Shown one piece after another: positions 4,755 through 5,005 of a DNA stretch of 5,005 bases. The stretch spans positions 1 to 5,005 of the forward strand of contig DAHWTK010000075.1 in assembly GCA_027328825.1 (NCBI GenBank), given 5' to 3'. Below the pieces are notes generated by a model. The model worked only from the letters and a program-made list of their open reading frames with translations. It was not told the DNA's origin and searched no databases. The first letter of the stretch is position 1. Each line of letters opens with the position of its first letter. The translations under genes and the position numbers were made by a program. Origin of the DNA: Nitrospirota bacterium. GTDB taxonomy: Bacteria > Nitrospirota > JACRHJ01.

Positions 4755-5005
4755 GGGCGGAGGCGGTCATATTCGGCCTCGGCATGCCCGGCGGCGCGGA
4801 GCCGTCAGGCGGTTATATGCAGGCGCTTTCGGATTCCCTTGGGGAGTTCGGGCTTGAGCTTGCGGCGGTTTCATTTGTCGCGCCCGACGAAAGGGAGGCG
4901 GAAAGCGCCGTCCGGCTCGCGCTTTCGAGGTCGTTTCTGGTGGTAATCTCGGGAACAGGCGGGCAAGAAAGGGTGGCGGAGGTTTCAAGGAAGTTCCTGG
5001 CGCGC
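4751..5005 (+). CDS. CinA/MoaB-like molybdopterin-binding-fold protein, N-terminal part
   Basis: Translation from GTG (4751-4753), which overlaps the pgpA TGA in GTGA, stays open to the right edge for 85 codons. AAGG at 4739-4742 gives a weak Shine-Dalgarno 8 nt upstream. The layout matches the start of the MoCF/CinA N-terminal domain: strand RAEAVIFGLG (2-11), a Gly-rich turn, helix YMQALSDSLGEFGLEL (22-37), strand AAVSFVAPDERE (38-49), helix ESAVRLALSR (51-60), strand FLVVISGTGG (62-71). CinA proteins typically carry GDELL and DTN in the first turn and a TGGLGPTxDD-type motif after the third strand. Here these read GLGMPGG, PSG and GTGGQERVAE, so the signature is eroded. Function in pyridine nucleotide recycling (CinA) or molybdopterin binding is therefore uncertain. 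The C-terminal deamidase domain, if present, lies outside the window. Confidence 0.72.
   Translation, partial: MRAEAVIFGLGMPGGAEPSGGYMQALSDSLGEFGLELAAVSFVAPDEREAESAVRLALSRSFLVVISGTGGQERVAEVSRKFLAR

Noticed and set aside
4767..4988. 73-codon Pro/Arg-rich open frame on the minus strand
   Set aside because: It is opposite the CinA-like gene, is of low-complexity composition and lacks a ribosome binding site.

Overview
The window is a GC-rich bacterial chromosomal segment (GC roughly in the high fifties by eye) that carries conserved housekeeping genes. PgpA points to a Gram-negative-type membrane lineage. The pgpA-cinA order and the GC-rich codon use would fit Deltaproteobacteria/Desulfobacterota or a similar uncultured phylum, but the window alone cannot settle the taxonomy. 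I see no mobile element, CRISPR array, tRNA, rRNA or phage gene.

Layout: positions 1-2505 are uvrA on the minus strand. The start is inside the window and about the last 110 codons lie off the left edge. Positions 2506-2674 are a divergent intergenic region with an AT-rich palindrome on the uvrA side. On the other side are GC-rich inverted repeats and a perfect extended -10 promoter for a 100-aa protein of the muconolactone-isomerase/YCII-like type (2675-2977). That gene ends before a strong rho-independent terminator (3019-3045). Next come smpB (3089-3559), a 53-aa glycine-rich membrane protein starting 3 nt later (3563-3724), and a CapF-type cupin (3764-4168). A 112-nt gap (4169-4280) holds two hairpins and a candidate promoter. 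It leads to pgpA (4281-4754) and, through a 4-nt GTGA overlap, to a CinA/MoaB-like gene that runs off the right edge (4751-5005).

How the genes relate: UvrA is the damage sensor of nucleotide excision repair. SmpB is the tmRNA partner for rescuing stalled ribosomes. PgpA makes phosphatidylglycerol from phosphatidylglycerophosphate at the inner membrane. The right-hand genes probably form one or two co-directional transcripts: smpB - 53-aa gene - cupin, then pgpA - CinA-like.

I found no clear undescribed multi-gene system. The points most worth checking are the small membrane protein tied to smpB, a Lys-to-Val change in the SmpB tail motif, a palindrome that exactly fills the gap between the pgpA Shine-Dalgarno and its ATG, the smpB start without a Shine-Dalgarno, and the eroded signature motifs of the CinA-like domain.
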